Assembly (NCBI GenBank): GCA_026993355.1
Contig: JALWTX010000006.1
Span: forward strand, 62,001 to 126,000
Length of the DNA: 64,000 nt
Source of the DNA: Flavobacteriales bacterium
GTDB taxonomy: Bacteria > Bacteroidota > Bacteroidia > Flavobacteriales > Flavobacteriaceae
Direction: 5' to 3'
Shown here: positions 1 to 9,166 of the stretch, one piece after another
How positions within the stretch are numbered: position 1 is the stretch's first letter
How the letters are laid out: every line of letters starts with the position of its first letter
Position numbers and translations under genes: made by a program
Notes under the pieces: model-generated
What the model saw: only the letters and a program-made list of their open reading frames with translations
What the model was told of the DNA's origin: nothing
The model's database searches: none

Positions 1-1939
1 GATTAATTGGAGGTGTATCAACCGGTACATGGATACCTCCGGCAACTGTTGTTTGTGAAGTATGAAAATCACTTATAGACAAATGTCCCGTTGAAGAATG
101 GGGAATATTATTGAGTTCAGCTTGTAATTTGAATACATTATCAAATGTGACCCCATTGCCTGAACCCACGCCGGCACCACCGGCACAATTAGGGTCAATA
201 AGTAAGCACACCCCAAACGTAAGATATTGTCGTGGATATAAAATATTATTGGCTACAGCTGCAGCATTAAAAATACCTTGACGCCCCGGCGTTGGATCAG
301 TTTCATCATATTCATTAGTATCCCAAGAGCTGGCATTATACATAGCCGGATCTGTACTTCCGGGTAATGTATTGCCTGAATCCAACCATAATCTGTCAAT
401 ATTGGCAATGCAACCATTGCCGAAAACAGCTTCTAAATCATTTTTAATTTGTAAGTTTTTGGCACCATAGGCATAACTACGGTTAAATACATAAACATCG
501 TAATAAATCTTGTAATAACCGGAAGCCGTATAACCTTGATTACAACTGGTGACATAAATTTCGGGGTCAACATTGACATAATCAACCGTGATGTCTAAAT
601 GCGCTGTACCGGTGGTATAGCCGTCACTGGCTGTATAGGTAACTGTAGGAACTAAACCAACATAACCTGAAGCAGGGACAAAAGTATAACTACCATCGGC
701 ATTTAAAGTTAAATCGCCTTCAGACAAATGAACAGTCGTTCCGGCTGCATAATTATTACCATTAACATTAAAAGAAGTCACCACTAACGCATCACCATCC
801 GGGTCAGAATCGTTACCTAACACACCCGGCACACCCGAATTAAGCGTCGTGCCTTGAGGGGTTACAGCGGTATCATCTTGCAGGGTTGGTGGATTGTTAT
901 CTCTAACCGTAATGACCAAATCGGCAGAATCTGTCTCTGCTGTATCAGAAACAGTATAAGTTACTGTTGACACAGTTCCGGTATAACCATTAGTAGGGAC
1001 AAATGTAAAACTACCATCGGCATTGATGGTTAAATTTCCTTCAGGCAAAGCAATTGTTTGCCCCGGCGTATAGGTATTCCCTCCCACAGAAACAGAAACT
1101 ATACTGATTGGATCACCATCGGGGTCAGAATCGTTGTTCAACAAACCATTGGTAGCATTGACAGTAAGAGTGTTATTTATAAGCGTTGTATAAGCATCAT
1201 CATTGGCATTTGGTGCGCTGTTGGCTCGAACGGTAATAAAAAGTTGCGCCGTATCGGTATCTTGACCATCGGAAACCGTGTAAGTAACTGTCGGAACATT
1301 ACCTGTATAACCATTCGCAGGGATAAACGTATAACTACCATCAGCATTAATTGTTAAATCGCCTTCGGCAAGGTGAACGGTATCCCCGGCATTATAAGTA
1401 TTGCCGTTGACTACAAACGTCACTACTTGAATAGGATCGCCATCAGGGTCAGAGTCATTTGATAATATACCATTGGCCGCATTTTTGTTAAGTGGTGTAT
1501 TTTCAAAGGCAGTTGCGTAATCATCTTGTGCATCAGGTGGATTATTATTAATATTCCCAACGGTAATGGTTAAGGTTGCTGTAACGGAGGAAGTGCCATC
1601 ACTCACCGTGTAAGTAATGGTCGGTACTGTTCCCGTAAAACCACTTACCGGTGTAAAGGTATAACTACCATCTGCACGTAAAATAAAAGAACCAACCCCA
1701 GGAATATTAACCGGCGTACCTTGGGCATATGAGGAGCCATTTATACTAAAACCAATCACAGTTAAACTGTCATTTTCAGGATCTGAATCATTACCAAGAA
1801 CACCGGGAGCAGGGACATTTAAAGTTGTTCCTGCCGGTGTAGTACCGGTATCATTGGTTGGTGTAGGCGGTAATCCGGATGCAAACGTTTTTGCAAATAA
1901 TGAGGTTACCAATAAAAAAATAAAATAATGTTGTTTCAT
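1..1939 (-). CDS. Secreted adhesin-like protein with tandem cadherin/VCBS-type repeats (C-terminus beyond left edge)
   Basis: The frame is open from an ATG at 1939 to the left edge, about 646 codons, so the C-terminus is missing. A hydrophobic N-terminus (MKQHYFIFLLVTSLFAKTFA) looks like a Sec signal peptide. It is followed by four similar domains of 107 to 111 residues. Each carries an acidic NDSDPxxD calcium-binding-type motif (codons near 1781, 1448, 1124 and 803) and a GSYTF(I/V)P...TYTVSDG strand pattern, as in bacterial cadherin-like and VCBS domains. After about residue 455 comes a non-repeated cysteine-containing region that I cannot assign. Such proteins are usually surface adhesins or matrix proteins. 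Export by T9SS is plausible but the C-terminal sorting signal would lie outside the window. The reading frame was checked at both ends and at the four motifs. Confidence 0.85.
   Translation of the reverse strand, partial: MKQHYFIFLLVTSLFAKTFASGLPPTPTNDTGTTPAGTTLNVPAPGVLGNDSDPENDSLTVIGFSINGSSYAQGTPVNIPGVGSFILRADGSYTFTPVSGFTGTVPTITYTVSDGTSSVTATLTITVGNINNNPPDAQDDYATAFENTPLNKNAANGILSNDSDPDGDPIQVVTFVVNGNTYNAGDTVHLAEGDLTINADGSYTFIPANGYTGNVPTVTYTVSDGQDTDTAQLFITVRANSAPNANDDAYTTLINNTLTVNATNGLLNNDSDPDGDPISIVSVSVGGNTYTPGQTIALPEGNLTINADGSFTFVPTNGYTGTVSTVTYTVSDTAETDSADLVITVRDNNPPTLQDDTAVTPQGTTLNSGVPGVLGNDSDPDGDALVVTSFNVNGNNYAAGTTVHLSEGDLTLNADGSYTFVPASGYVGLVPTVTYTASDGYTTGTAHLDITVDYVNVDPEIYVTSCNQGYTASGYYKIYYDVYVFNRSYAYGAKNLQIKNDLEAVFGNGCIANIDRLWLDSGNTLPGSTDPAMYNASSWDTNEYDETDPTPGRQGIFNAAAVANNILYPRQYLTFGVCLLIDPNCAGGAGVGSGNGVTFDNVFKLQAELNNIPHSSTGHLSISDFHTSQTTVAGGIHVPVDTPPIN
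575..1880 (-). repeat. Four tandem approx. 320-333 bp coding repeats
   Basis: Within the left-edge adhesin gene, the codon for the central Asp of the NDSDP motif recurs at 1781, 1448, 1124 and 803, giving periods of 333, 324 and 321 bases. The second to fourth units are closest to each other (DSDPDGD). The first reads DSDPEND and is the most diverged. The array encodes four beta-sandwich repeats. The outer limits are estimated from the protein pattern. Confidence 0.8.
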
Positions 1940-2073
1940 GCAAATCGTTTTTTTGTACCCTAGAATACGGTTAACAGCTTTTTTATTAAAAAACTTAAAA
2001 AAAATATAATTTCATGCTGTCAATCTAACAAAAATATAATTTTTTACGTTTAGAACCTAATTTATTTATAAAT

Positions 2074-3309
2074 TTATTTTTGTTCTAATGTATTTAAAAT
2101 GAGCTCATAAGCTTTTGAAACGGTTCTTTTCACTGCTTTTTCACGCGGTTGACCAAATTGGTAACGAAAAGCTTTAATTTGCTCTTTATAAGCTATAGCT
2201 ATAATACAAGTACCGACTTCGGCATCACTATCGCCTTTAGTAGGTCCGGCATTGCCGGTAGTAGCGACACCTATATCAGCTTGCATTAATTTTTGCACAG
2301 ATTTCGCCATAGCCTTGGCTACCGCTTCGTGAACCACGCTATAACGGTCAATTAAATCAGGCGAAACACCTAATACTTTAATTTTGATTTTTGTATTGTA
2401 AGCGACTATTCCGCCCATTAAAAATTTGGACGCTCCCGGTATTTGTGCTAAACCACTTACCACCAAGCCTCCGGTACAACTCTCGGCAAAGGCAATAGTA
2501 TGACCGGATTCCGTCAACTTTTGATGTACTGCCAAAGATAAATCTTCTACCGCTTCTGAGAGAGTGAGATCCGGAATAATCGCTTTTAATTTTTCTATCT
2601 GCGCTTGTATTTGCTTTTTTAAGGCATCAAGATTATTGCCTTTTGACGAAAGCCTTAAACGAATACGTCCCGGATGCGGCAAATAAGCCAATTTGATATT
2701 ATCAGGCAATTCTTCTTCCCACTTTTTAATCCGATCTGCTAATAAACTTTCGCCAATACCAAAAACAGTCACTGTTTTATGATATAAATTAGGCAATTTA
2801 AAACGCTCTTTTAAACGCGGAATTACCTCGTTTGTAAAAATTTGTTTCATCTCAAATGGCACGCCCGGCAAAAAGATATAAATCCGGCTGTCCTTTTCCA
2901 GCCACATTCCGGGGGCAGTACCGTAATTATTCCATAAAATTTGTGCTTGAGATGGTAAAAAAGCTTGCCCTTTATTATTATCTGTATAGGGATAATTCAT
3001 TTTGGCAAACATTTCTTTGATATGTTGCTCAACTTCAGGATGAAAAATCAGTCGATCCTTAAAGAAACGGGTAATGGTTTCTTTGGTCAAATCATCTTTG
3101 GTTGGTCCTAAACCACCAGTGACGACCACAACATCAGCTTGAGCTTCCTTTAGAGCGTTCTCGATAGCTGTAGGCGTATCGCCAATAACCTTTATTTTTT
3201 GGGTTTCGATCCCTAATTGTTGTAATTGCTGTGCCAGCCATTGTGCATTGGTGTTGTTTATTTGGCCAATTAAAATTTCATCGCCAATATTTATTATTTC
3301 TGCCGTCAT
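2074..3309 (-). CDS. cinA: CinA family protein (NMN amidohydrolase / competence-damage inducible)
   Basis: This 411-residue protein has the two-domain CinA layout. The N-terminal molybdopterin-binding-like domain shows GDEILIGQINNTN near residue 10, VVTGGLGPTKDD near 62 and LPGVPFEMKQ near 148. The C-terminal PncC-type domain shows AESCTGGLV near 275 and TTGNAGP near 350. CinA proteins hydrolyse ADP-ribose and deamidate nicotinamide mononucleotide in the pyridine-nucleotide salvage cycle. The length matches full CinA. The C-terminal motif reads GNAGPTKGDSDAEVGT rather than the commoner GIAGPGGG form, so activity of that half is less certain. It stands alone between the adhesin and the helicase, all on the minus strand. 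Confidence 0.93.
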   Translation of the reverse strand: MTAEIINIGDEILIGQINNTNAQWLAQQLQQLGIETQKIKVIGDTPTAIENALKEAQADVVVVTGGLGPTKDDLTKETITRFFKDRLIFHPEVEQHIKEMFAKMNYPYTDNNKGQAFLPSQAQILWNNYGTAPGMWLEKDSRIYIFLPGVPFEMKQIFTNEVIPRLKERFKLPNLYHKTVTVFGIGESLLADRIKKWEEELPDNIKLAYLPHPGRIRLRLSSKGNNLDALKKQIQAQIEKLKAIIPDLTLSEAVEDLSLAVHQKLTESGHTIAFAESCTGGLVVSGLAQIPGASKFLMGGIVAYNTKIKIKVLGVSPDLIDRYSVVHEAVAKAMAKSVQKLMQADIGVATTGNAGPTKGDSDAEVGTCIIAIAYKEQIKAFRYQFGQPREKAVKRTVSKAYELILNTLEQK

Positions 3310-3418
3310 TTTAAAAAATAATCGTGAGCTTATTAAGTTCTAATTTTTTACAAAATTAATATAATAATAAATGCTTTTATAAATAAAATGTTAAAGTTTG
3401 ATGTTAAAATTTTCGCTA

Positions 3419-5746
3419 CTATAATAGTTTAAGTTTAGCAAATTTAAGCAACAATTTTTTTTCACCGGATTGATCAAATTTTATCAAGGCTTTTTTGTTA
3501 GAGCCTTGGCCTTCTAAATACATAACCACACCTTGGCCAAAACGGGCATGCTCTACCCTGTCACCTACCTTCACCAATATATTTTCTTGTCCACTTCCCG
3601 CACCTAAATCTTCAATTTTTTTAAGTTTTTTTGGAATTGGATTTGGGTTTTGCTTTGGCGCTTGTTTCTTAGAAGCATATGCCGGTTTGGAAGCCGATTT
3701 TTTTCTTACGGGCTTAGCACTTGTTTCAAAAATATCTGTGTCTAAAAACGGATTGCCTGATAAGTCTCCAGGCTGATAATTAAACTCTAAATATTTTTCA
3801 TCTATTTCTGAAATAAAACGGCTTGGCTCGGTATAATTTAGTTTGCCCCAGCGGTAACGCGATTCGGCAAAACTAATGGTTGCTTTCTTTTCAGCTCTAG
3901 TCAGTGCCACATAAAATAAACGGCGCTCTTCTTCAAGCTCAGCTCTGGTATTGACAGACATACCGGATGGAAAAAGATCTTCTTCCATACCTACAATATA
4001 TATGTATGGGAATTCCAAACCTTTGGCCATATGCACCGTCATAAGAGTTACTTTATTAGGATCATCATCCTTTTTATCCAAATCAGTAAATAAAGCGACA
4101 TCTTGCAAATAAGAAGTCAAGCTGATATCGGCATCCGGTTCTTCTTTTTGTGCATCGATAAAATCTTGAATCGCATTCATCAACTCTTGAATATTTTCGA
4201 CCCGGCTTAAACCTTCCGGGGTGATATCTTTTCTATATTCTTGTAACAAACCGGTGTTTTTGATAATGTAATCCGTCAATTCAAACGCATCTTTTTCTGC
4301 AGCTAAGGCTTGAAAACTTTTTATTTTCAGTGCAAAATCAAGTAGTTTACGTTTGGTTCCTTTGTTTATATTTACATCAATTTTATCGATGTTATCCACA
4401 ATATCAAATAATGACACCTTATATTTATTAGCTGCCAGTAATAATTTATCCATGGTCGTATTGCCAATACCTCTTGCCGGGAAATTGATAACACGCCTTA
4501 ACGCTTCATCGTCTTTTGGATTGACAACCAAACGTAAATAAGCCAAAATATCTTTAATTTCTTTACGTTGATAAAAAGACAAGCCGCCATAAATCCGGAA
4601 AGGGATTCCCTTTTTTCGCAAGGCATCTTCCATGGCACGCGACTGTGAATTGGTCCGGTATAAAATAGCAAAATCTTGGGGTTGCAACTGTAAACGCATT
4701 TGGTGTTCAAATATATCTGAAGCCACAAAACGCCCTTCGTCCGTATCGGTATAGGTACGAATTACTTTAATTTTATCGCCTTCTTCGTTGGCTGTCCATA
4801 CAACTTTAGGCAAACGTTCTTTGTTTTTTTCGATTAATGAATTGGCCGCACCGACTATATTTTTGGTCGAACGGTAGTTTTGTTCCAACTTATAAACTTC
4901 TGCTTCGGGGTAATCGCGTTGAAAATTGAAGATATTTTGAATATTTGCCCCCCTGAAACTGTAAATGCTTTGTGCATCGTCACCAACCACACACAGATTG
5001 TGGTGACGATTTGACAAGGCTTTAACTATTAAATACTGAGAATGATTGGTATCTTGATACTCATCGACTAAAATATACTGAAAACGTTGCTGATATTTAG
5101 CCAAAACTTCCGGAAAACGAGTCAAAAGTTCGTTTGTTTTGAGTAACAAATCATCAAAATCCATAGCACCGGCTCTAAAACAACGGTCAACATAACGTTG
5201 ATAAATATTACCCATTTCGGGGCGCTTTGCATAATAATCAGCTTCCATTAATTCCGGATTGTTAAAATAAGCCCGGACGGTAATTAAATTATTTTTAAAA
5301 TTTGATATACGGTTCTGTATCTGTTTGGGTTTATAGATATCCGAATCTAAATTCAAATCTTTGATAACCTGTTTAATCAATTGCAAACTATCGGCCGAAT
5401 CATAAATGGTAAAATCCCTTGGATACCCTAATTTATCGGCCTCTGCTCTTAAAATTCTTGCAAAGATGGAATGGAAAGTTCCCATCCAAATATTTTTGGC
5501 CTCACTTTGCCCGACAATACCGGCAATACGTTCTTTCATTTCACGCGCTGCTTTATTGGTAAAAGTCAGAGATAATATATTAAAAGGGTCTACCCCTTGC
5601 TCCATTAAATAGGCAATACGATAAGTTAAGACACGTGTTTTGCCGGAACCTGCTCCGGCTATCACCATTAAAGGACCGTCTTTATGCACAACCGGTGCTC
5701 GTTGGGCTTCATTGAGTTCTTGCAAGTAATTTTTATTTTGCATCAT
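3419..5746 (-). CDS. pcrA: UvrD/PcrA-type ATP-dependent DNA helicase (superfamily 1A)
   Basis: This 775-residue protein has the complete SF1A helicase set: a Q-motif (LNEAQRAPV, 11-19), Walker A AGAGSGKT at 30-37, a DEYQDTN motif II, VGDDAQSIYSFRGA, LEQNYRS, and a C-terminal LMTVHMAKGLEFP...VALTRAEKK. The tail carries a VGDRVEHARFGQGVV segment typical of PcrA/UvrD C-terminal domains that bind RNA polymerase. It unwinds DNA 3' to 5' in nucleotide-excision and mismatch repair and clears replication conflicts. The start at MMQNKNY leaves the Q-motif intact. The gap of 109 bases to cinA holds no obvious terminator. I call the symbol by family; UvrD and PcrA cannot be separated from sequence alone. 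Confidence 0.95.
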   Translation of the reverse strand: MMQNKNYLQELNEAQRAPVVHKDGPLMVIAGAGSGKTRVLTYRIAYLMEQGVDPFNILSLTFTNKAAREMKERIAGIVGQSEAKNIWMGTFHSIFARILRAEADKLGYPRDFTIYDSADSLQLIKQVIKDLNLDSDIYKPKQIQNRISNFKNNLITVRAYFNNPELMEADYYAKRPEMGNIYQRYVDRCFRAGAMDFDDLLLKTNELLTRFPEVLAKYQQRFQYILVDEYQDTNHSQYLIVKALSNRHHNLCVVGDDAQSIYSFRGANIQNIFNFQRDYPEAEVYKLEQNYRSTKNIVGAANSLIEKNKERLPKVVWTANEEGDKIKVIRTYTDTDEGRFVASDIFEHQMRLQLQPQDFAILYRTNSQSRAMEDALRKKGIPFRIYGGLSFYQRKEIKDILAYLRLVVNPKDDEALRRVINFPARGIGNTTMDKLLLAANKYKVSLFDIVDNIDKIDVNINKGTKRKLLDFALKIKSFQALAAEKDAFELTDYIIKNTGLLQEYRKDITPEGLSRVENIQELMNAIQDFIDAQKEEPDADISLTSYLQDVALFTDLDKKDDDPNKVTLMTVHMAKGLEFPYIYIVGMEEDLFPSGMSVNTRAELEEERRLFYVALTRAEKKATISFAESRYRWGKLNYTEPSRFISEIDEKYLEFNYQPGDLSGNPFLDTDIFETSAKPVRKKSASKPAYASKKQAPKQNPNPIPKKLKKIEDLGAGSGQENILVKVGDRVEHARFGQGVVMYLEGQGSNKKALIKFDQSGEKKLLLKFAKLKLL

Positions 5747-6011
5747 TTGTCGTAAAAAATTAAATATTTAATTATCAAGTAATTAGATAGTATTTTGTCA
5801 AAACAAAAAAATAATTACTTAAAAAGCAAAATTACATTTTTTTAACCGTGAAATGATTCATTCTTTCAAAACTTATAAACATTTCTTTATCGGTTAAAAA
5901 ATGACTGTTTTGATAAAGTCAAAGCACTAATGTTAAAAAAAATGTTAAATAATTGTAAAATAAAGCGTTAAAAATCATTTTTCTATCAGTTTGAAGCAAA
6001 ACAAATTAGTT

Positions 6012-6027
6012 TGGCACAAGTTTTGTA
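6012..6027 (+). promoter_or_regulatory. Sigma-54-like promoter
   Basis: The sequence TGGCAC, then five bases, then TTGTA matches the sigma-54 -24/-12 consensus (TGGCAC-N5-TTGCA) in spacing and in all but one core base: the -12 C is T. It would start transcription near 6037. No primary-sigma TAnnTTTG element is obvious in the same place. A single match in one window may arise by chance. Confidence 0.45.
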
Positions 6028-6036
6028 AGGTAATAA

Positions 6037-6115
6037 ATGTGAGATTTTTTTCATAGTTGAGTTATTTTGGTTAAGGGAAAGGCCGCTGTAAAATTTACAG
6101 CGGCCTTTCTTTTGT
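6037..6115 (+). ncRNA. Putative small RNA of about 75-80 nt
   Basis: A transcript starting about 12 bases after the sigma-54-like element would end in the strong hairpin at 6078-6108 and a following U-rich run. There is no open frame worth noting. It lies 85 bases before the lipoprotein gene at 6200, so it could also be a leader with premature termination. The RNA itself is inferred; only the promoter-like motif and the hairpin are seen. Confidence 0.3.
6078..6115 (+). terminator. Rho-independent terminator (perfect 15-bp stem)
   Basis: Positions 6078-6092 and 6094-6108 form a perfect inverted repeat (core GGCCGCTGTA), followed by tcttttgtt. It is preceded by A residues, so it could act on both strands. 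No gene ends immediately upstream on the plus strand. Confidence 0.8.
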
Positions 6116-6199
6116 TATATTTTTACTATATTTTTTAAAGGTCTTTTTATGCAATAAAAATAAATATGTAAATTTATCGTTTCAGAAATAAAACATTGT

Positions 6200-7711
6200 A
6201 TGCAACGTATTTTACCCGGTTTTTTTATATTATTGATGATTCTCATCACAAGCGCCTGTCGCAAAGATTTTAATTCGGTCCCCAGTCATGGCGATTTTCG
6301 TATTGACAAGGACACCGTTTTTCTTGACTCGGTTTTTACCGGAATTGCCTCGCGTACCTATCATTTTAAAATTTACAACACTGCCAATCATGATATTACC
6401 ATTCCCAAAATATTTCTTGAAAAAGGACAACAATCATTTTACAGATTAAATGTTGACGGTGATACCGGAAAATATTTTGATAATGTATTGGTGCACGCCC
6501 GGGACAGTATTTTTGTTTTTGTAGAATTAACCGCAGATATTAGCCAATTGACCAATCCGGTTTATGAAGAAAAAGTAATTATCGAAGATGCCACCAAATC
6601 AGATCGTGTTTTGCTCACGGCTTTTGTAAAAGATGCTTTTTTTTATTATCCGCAACGTTTCCCGGATGGACAAAAAGATTCCTTAACAATATATACAGAC
6701 CCACAAACCGGGGTGTCGAGCAAGATTGCCGGATTTTTCTTAAATGGCGATACAACTTTTACCGATGAAAAACCTATAGTAATTTATGGTCATATGGCCG
6801 TCCCATCGGGACATACTTTAACCATTGAACATGGTGCGCATCTTTATTTTCATTTTAATTCGGGCTTAATTGTTTGGGAAAATGCCAGCTTAAAAGTCAA
6901 TGGAACACTTGGGCATCCGGTTATTTTTGAAGATGATAGAATGGAACCTGCATTTGAAAACAAACCGGGGATGTGGAACTATATTTGGCTTAGAGAAAAT
7001 GCCAAAAACAACGAAATAAATTATGCCGTTATAAAAAATGCCGAAGTAGGCATTGTGGCATATCCGACTAACGATACCAATCCGGTTTTACGCCTAAAAA
7101 ATACACAAATTTATAATCACAGCCTTATAGGTATTTATGGTGTTGCCAGTGATATTGAAGGAGAAAACTTGGTTTTAAATAATTTTGGCATTTCAGCTTT
7201 GCGTGTTCAATTAGGCGGAAATTACCACTTCAAACACTGTACTTTTGCCAATTATGGCGGTGGTATCAGAAACGAGAAAAAGGCTGCCGTTTATGTGAGC
7301 AACTATGTTAAAACCAGCGACCAAATAATTGTAAGTGACCTTGATGCATTTAATTTAGCGAACTGTATTATTTACGGTAATTCAAATATTGAATATTTTT
7401 TAGATAAAAATACGGCGGCAGATTTTAATTATCAGGTAAAAAATACATTGATTAAATTTGAAGACCCTCAAAATAATTTTAACCAAATACCGGAACTGGA
7501 TTTCAATGATACTAATCATTATCAAAACATGATACTTAATGAAGACCCGGCATTTAAAAATCCGGAAGAAAATGAATTAATTATCGGAAATACCTCGCCC
7601 TGCATTAACCAAGGTGATATCAATACAGCTTTACAAGTTCCTTTTGATTTATTAGGAACAGACAGAACTGCTGCCCCCGATTTAGGGGCATACCAACATC
7701 AAAATTTCTAA
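6200..7711 (+). CDS. Lipoprotein with right-handed parallel beta-helix
   Basis: This 503-residue protein begins with a signal peptide ending in a lipobox (LITSAC, Cys20), so it is probably an outer-membrane or periplasmic lipoprotein. Residues of about 30-130 look like an Ig-type domain (TVFLDSVFTG...RTYHFKIYN). From about 190 on, the sequence has short repeats rich in N, G and I (GHMAVPSGHTLTIEHGAHL, then GTLGHPVIFED) as in right-handed beta-helix proteins. It ends with D(L/I)GAYQH, a common end of that family. No polysaccharide lyase or hydrolase active site is recognisable, so function is unknown. It is monocistronic, flanked by terminators. Confidence 0.8.
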   Translation: MQRILPGFFILLMILITSACRKDFNSVPSHGDFRIDKDTVFLDSVFTGIASRTYHFKIYNTANHDITIPKIFLEKGQQSFYRLNVDGDTGKYFDNVLVHARDSIFVFVELTADISQLTNPVYEEKVIIEDATKSDRVLLTAFVKDAFFYYPQRFPDGQKDSLTIYTDPQTGVSSKIAGFFLNGDTTFTDEKPIVIYGHMAVPSGHTLTIEHGAHLYFHFNSGLIVWENASLKVNGTLGHPVIFEDDRMEPAFENKPGMWNYIWLRENAKNNEINYAVIKNAEVGIVAYPTNDTNPVLRLKNTQIYNHSLIGIYGVASDIEGENLVLNNFGISALRVQLGGNYHFKHCTFANYGGGIRNEKKAAVYVSNYVKTSDQIIVSDLDAFNLANCIIYGNSNIEYFLDKNTAADFNYQVKNTLIKFEDPQNNFNQIPELDFNDTNHYQNMILNEDPAFKNPEENELIIGNTSPCINQGDINTALQVPFDLLGTDRTAAPDLGAYQHQNF

Positions 7712-7713
7712 AA

Positions 7714-7752
7714 AAAATACGGCTTAAACCTCTTAGGCTTAAACCGTATTAT
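7714..7752. terminator. Bidirectional terminator between convergent genes
   Basis: AATACGG (7716-7722) pairs with CCGTATT (7744-7750), with a mostly paired TTAA..CC/GG..TTAA interior. A-rich and T-rich flanks lie on both sides. It separates the beta-helix lipoprotein gene from hemN. Confidence 0.65.
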
Positions 7753-7773
7753 TGTTTGCTTGTTTGTATAGAA

Positions 7774-9150
7774 TTATAAAGCTTTGGAAAAGTTTTTTTG
7801 ATTATTTTTCATATTCGGATCAAAACTGGCAGCAATGTTTCGCATAAAAAATTGACCTTGCCGGGTTAATTCAAGTACATCATCCGCAAAATTTAATAAG
7901 CCTTCTGCTTGGAATTCAGAAATATTTCTAAAATCCACTTTAGTTAGATTATAAATCTCTTCAACCCTTAAATCGTATTTGCCGGCCACCTGCTTAAAAT
8001 CAACATACATATTACACATTATTTGTTCAATGACGTCCCGTATAATTTTTTCATTTTGATTAACGAAATAGTATCGTTCAATCGGGAAAACACCTTTATT
8101 GATAGATTTGATATATTTGGTAATACTCTTGGTATTTTGCAAATATGCCGAATGGAGTTGACTGATACCACTTACACCCAAGGCATAAACTTGACCGGTC
8201 GTATCTAAAGTACAATAACCTTGAAAGTTGCGATGCAGTTGTTTGGTTTTCAAGGCTTTGCTCAATTCATCCTCTGGCTTGGCAAAATGATCTAAACCAA
8301 TGGGGACATAATCCTTAGCCGTCAAAATATCGTAGGCTTGTTCAAACAAGGCTATTTTTTCTTCGGCTGTAGGCAAACCGAATTTTTCAAGACTTTTTTG
8401 TTGTTTTTTTATCCACGGTACGTGAGCATACGAAAAAACAGCTAAACGGTCAGGCGAAAGTTCAGTTGCTTGCTCAATGGTTTTGGCATAATCTTTTAAA
8501 TTTTGAAAAGGCAAGCCATAAATAAAATCCAAGTTTAAAGAAATTTGCGGATATGATTTAATATGTGCAATTATTTCATCTATAGGCAACAAAGGTTTTT
8601 GTCTGTTAACAGCTTCTAACACTTGCTCATTGAAATCCTGAATACCAAAACTCAAGCGGTTAAAACCTAATTCGACCAAACCATCAACATATTCTTTTGT
8701 TAAATGAGCCGGATGACATTCCATCGCTATTTCCGGTTGCTTAATTGTATCGAAATTAGCATAAAGTTTGCCCATTATTTTTTGTATATCCGTAATAGGC
8801 AAGAAATTAGGCGTACCACCACCCCAATGAATTTGTGATATTTTTCGATTGGGATCCAACAATGGTTTAAGTAAATCAATTTCTTTCAGAATTGTATCGA
8901 CATATGTACTGATAAGTTTTTCATTGCTGGTAATCAGTGTATTACAACCACAATAGGAACACAATTGACAGCAAAAAGGAATATGGATATAAATGGATAT
9001 ATTTTGTGGATTTTCATTATTTGATGCTTTAATAGCTTCTACTATTTGAGTATAATCATCAACCTCCTTGAAATAATTTGCCGGCGGATAACTGGTATAC
9101 CGCGGTGTCGGTTTATTGTATTTTTGATATAATTCAGGATGTATTTTCAT
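7774..9150 (-). CDS. hemN: Oxygen-independent coproporphyrinogen III oxidase (radical SAM)
   Basis: This 458-residue enzyme converts coproporphyrinogen III to protoporphyrinogen IX without oxygen, the anaerobic step of haem synthesis in the cytosol. The radical-SAM [4Fe-4S] motif has cysteines at 60, 64 and 67, plus Cys69, the CxxxCxxCxC arrangement of HemN. The N-terminal PTPRYTSYPPA is diagnostic for true HemN rather than the haem chaperone HemW. GGGTPNFL and FGIQDF motifs are also present. It follows the permease gene at a 16-base gap on the same strand, which suggests co-transcription with a TonB receptor and permease. Confidence 0.96.
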   Translation of the reverse strand: MKIHPELYQKYNKPTPRYTSYPPANYFKEVDDYTQIVEAIKASNNENPQNISIYIHIPFCCQLCSYCGCNTLITSNEKLISTYVDTILKEIDLLKPLLDPNRKISQIHWGGGTPNFLPITDIQKIMGKLYANFDTIKQPEIAMECHPAHLTKEYVDGLVELGFNRLSFGIQDFNEQVLEAVNRQKPLLPIDEIIAHIKSYPQISLNLDFIYGLPFQNLKDYAKTIEQATELSPDRLAVFSYAHVPWIKKQQKSLEKFGLPTAEEKIALFEQAYDILTAKDYVPIGLDHFAKPEDELSKALKTKQLHRNFQGYCTLDTTGQVYALGVSGISQLHSAYLQNTKSITKYIKSINKGVFPIERYYFVNQNEKIIRDVIEQIMCNMYVDFKQVAGKYDLRVEEIYNLTKVDFRNISEFQAEGLLNFADDVLELTRQGQFFMRNIAASFDPNMKNNQKNFSKAL

Positions 9151-9166
9151 GATAAATATATTTTGT

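Larger units (their letters stand above)
5747..6199. other. 453-base gene-free region
   Basis: No convincing coding frame is seen. The right half holds a sigma-54-like promoter match (6012-6026) and a perfect hairpin terminator (6078-6108), both on the plus strand, described separately. The left half is very AT-rich and presumably contains the minus-strand promoter of the helicase gene. A TAAATTTA element at 6169-6176 may serve the plus-strand lipoprotein gene that begins at 6200. Confidence 0.6.

Noticed and set aside
1058-1357. Plus-strand open frame of 99 codons
   Set aside because: It lies antisense within the repeat adhesin and has low-complexity, repeated composition; the minus-strand frame has a signal peptide and domains.
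3419-5746. UvrD-like helicase as the missing AddA partner of the AddB-like protein
   Set aside because: It ends in a PcrA-type tail with no nuclease domain and is a complete housekeeping helicase.
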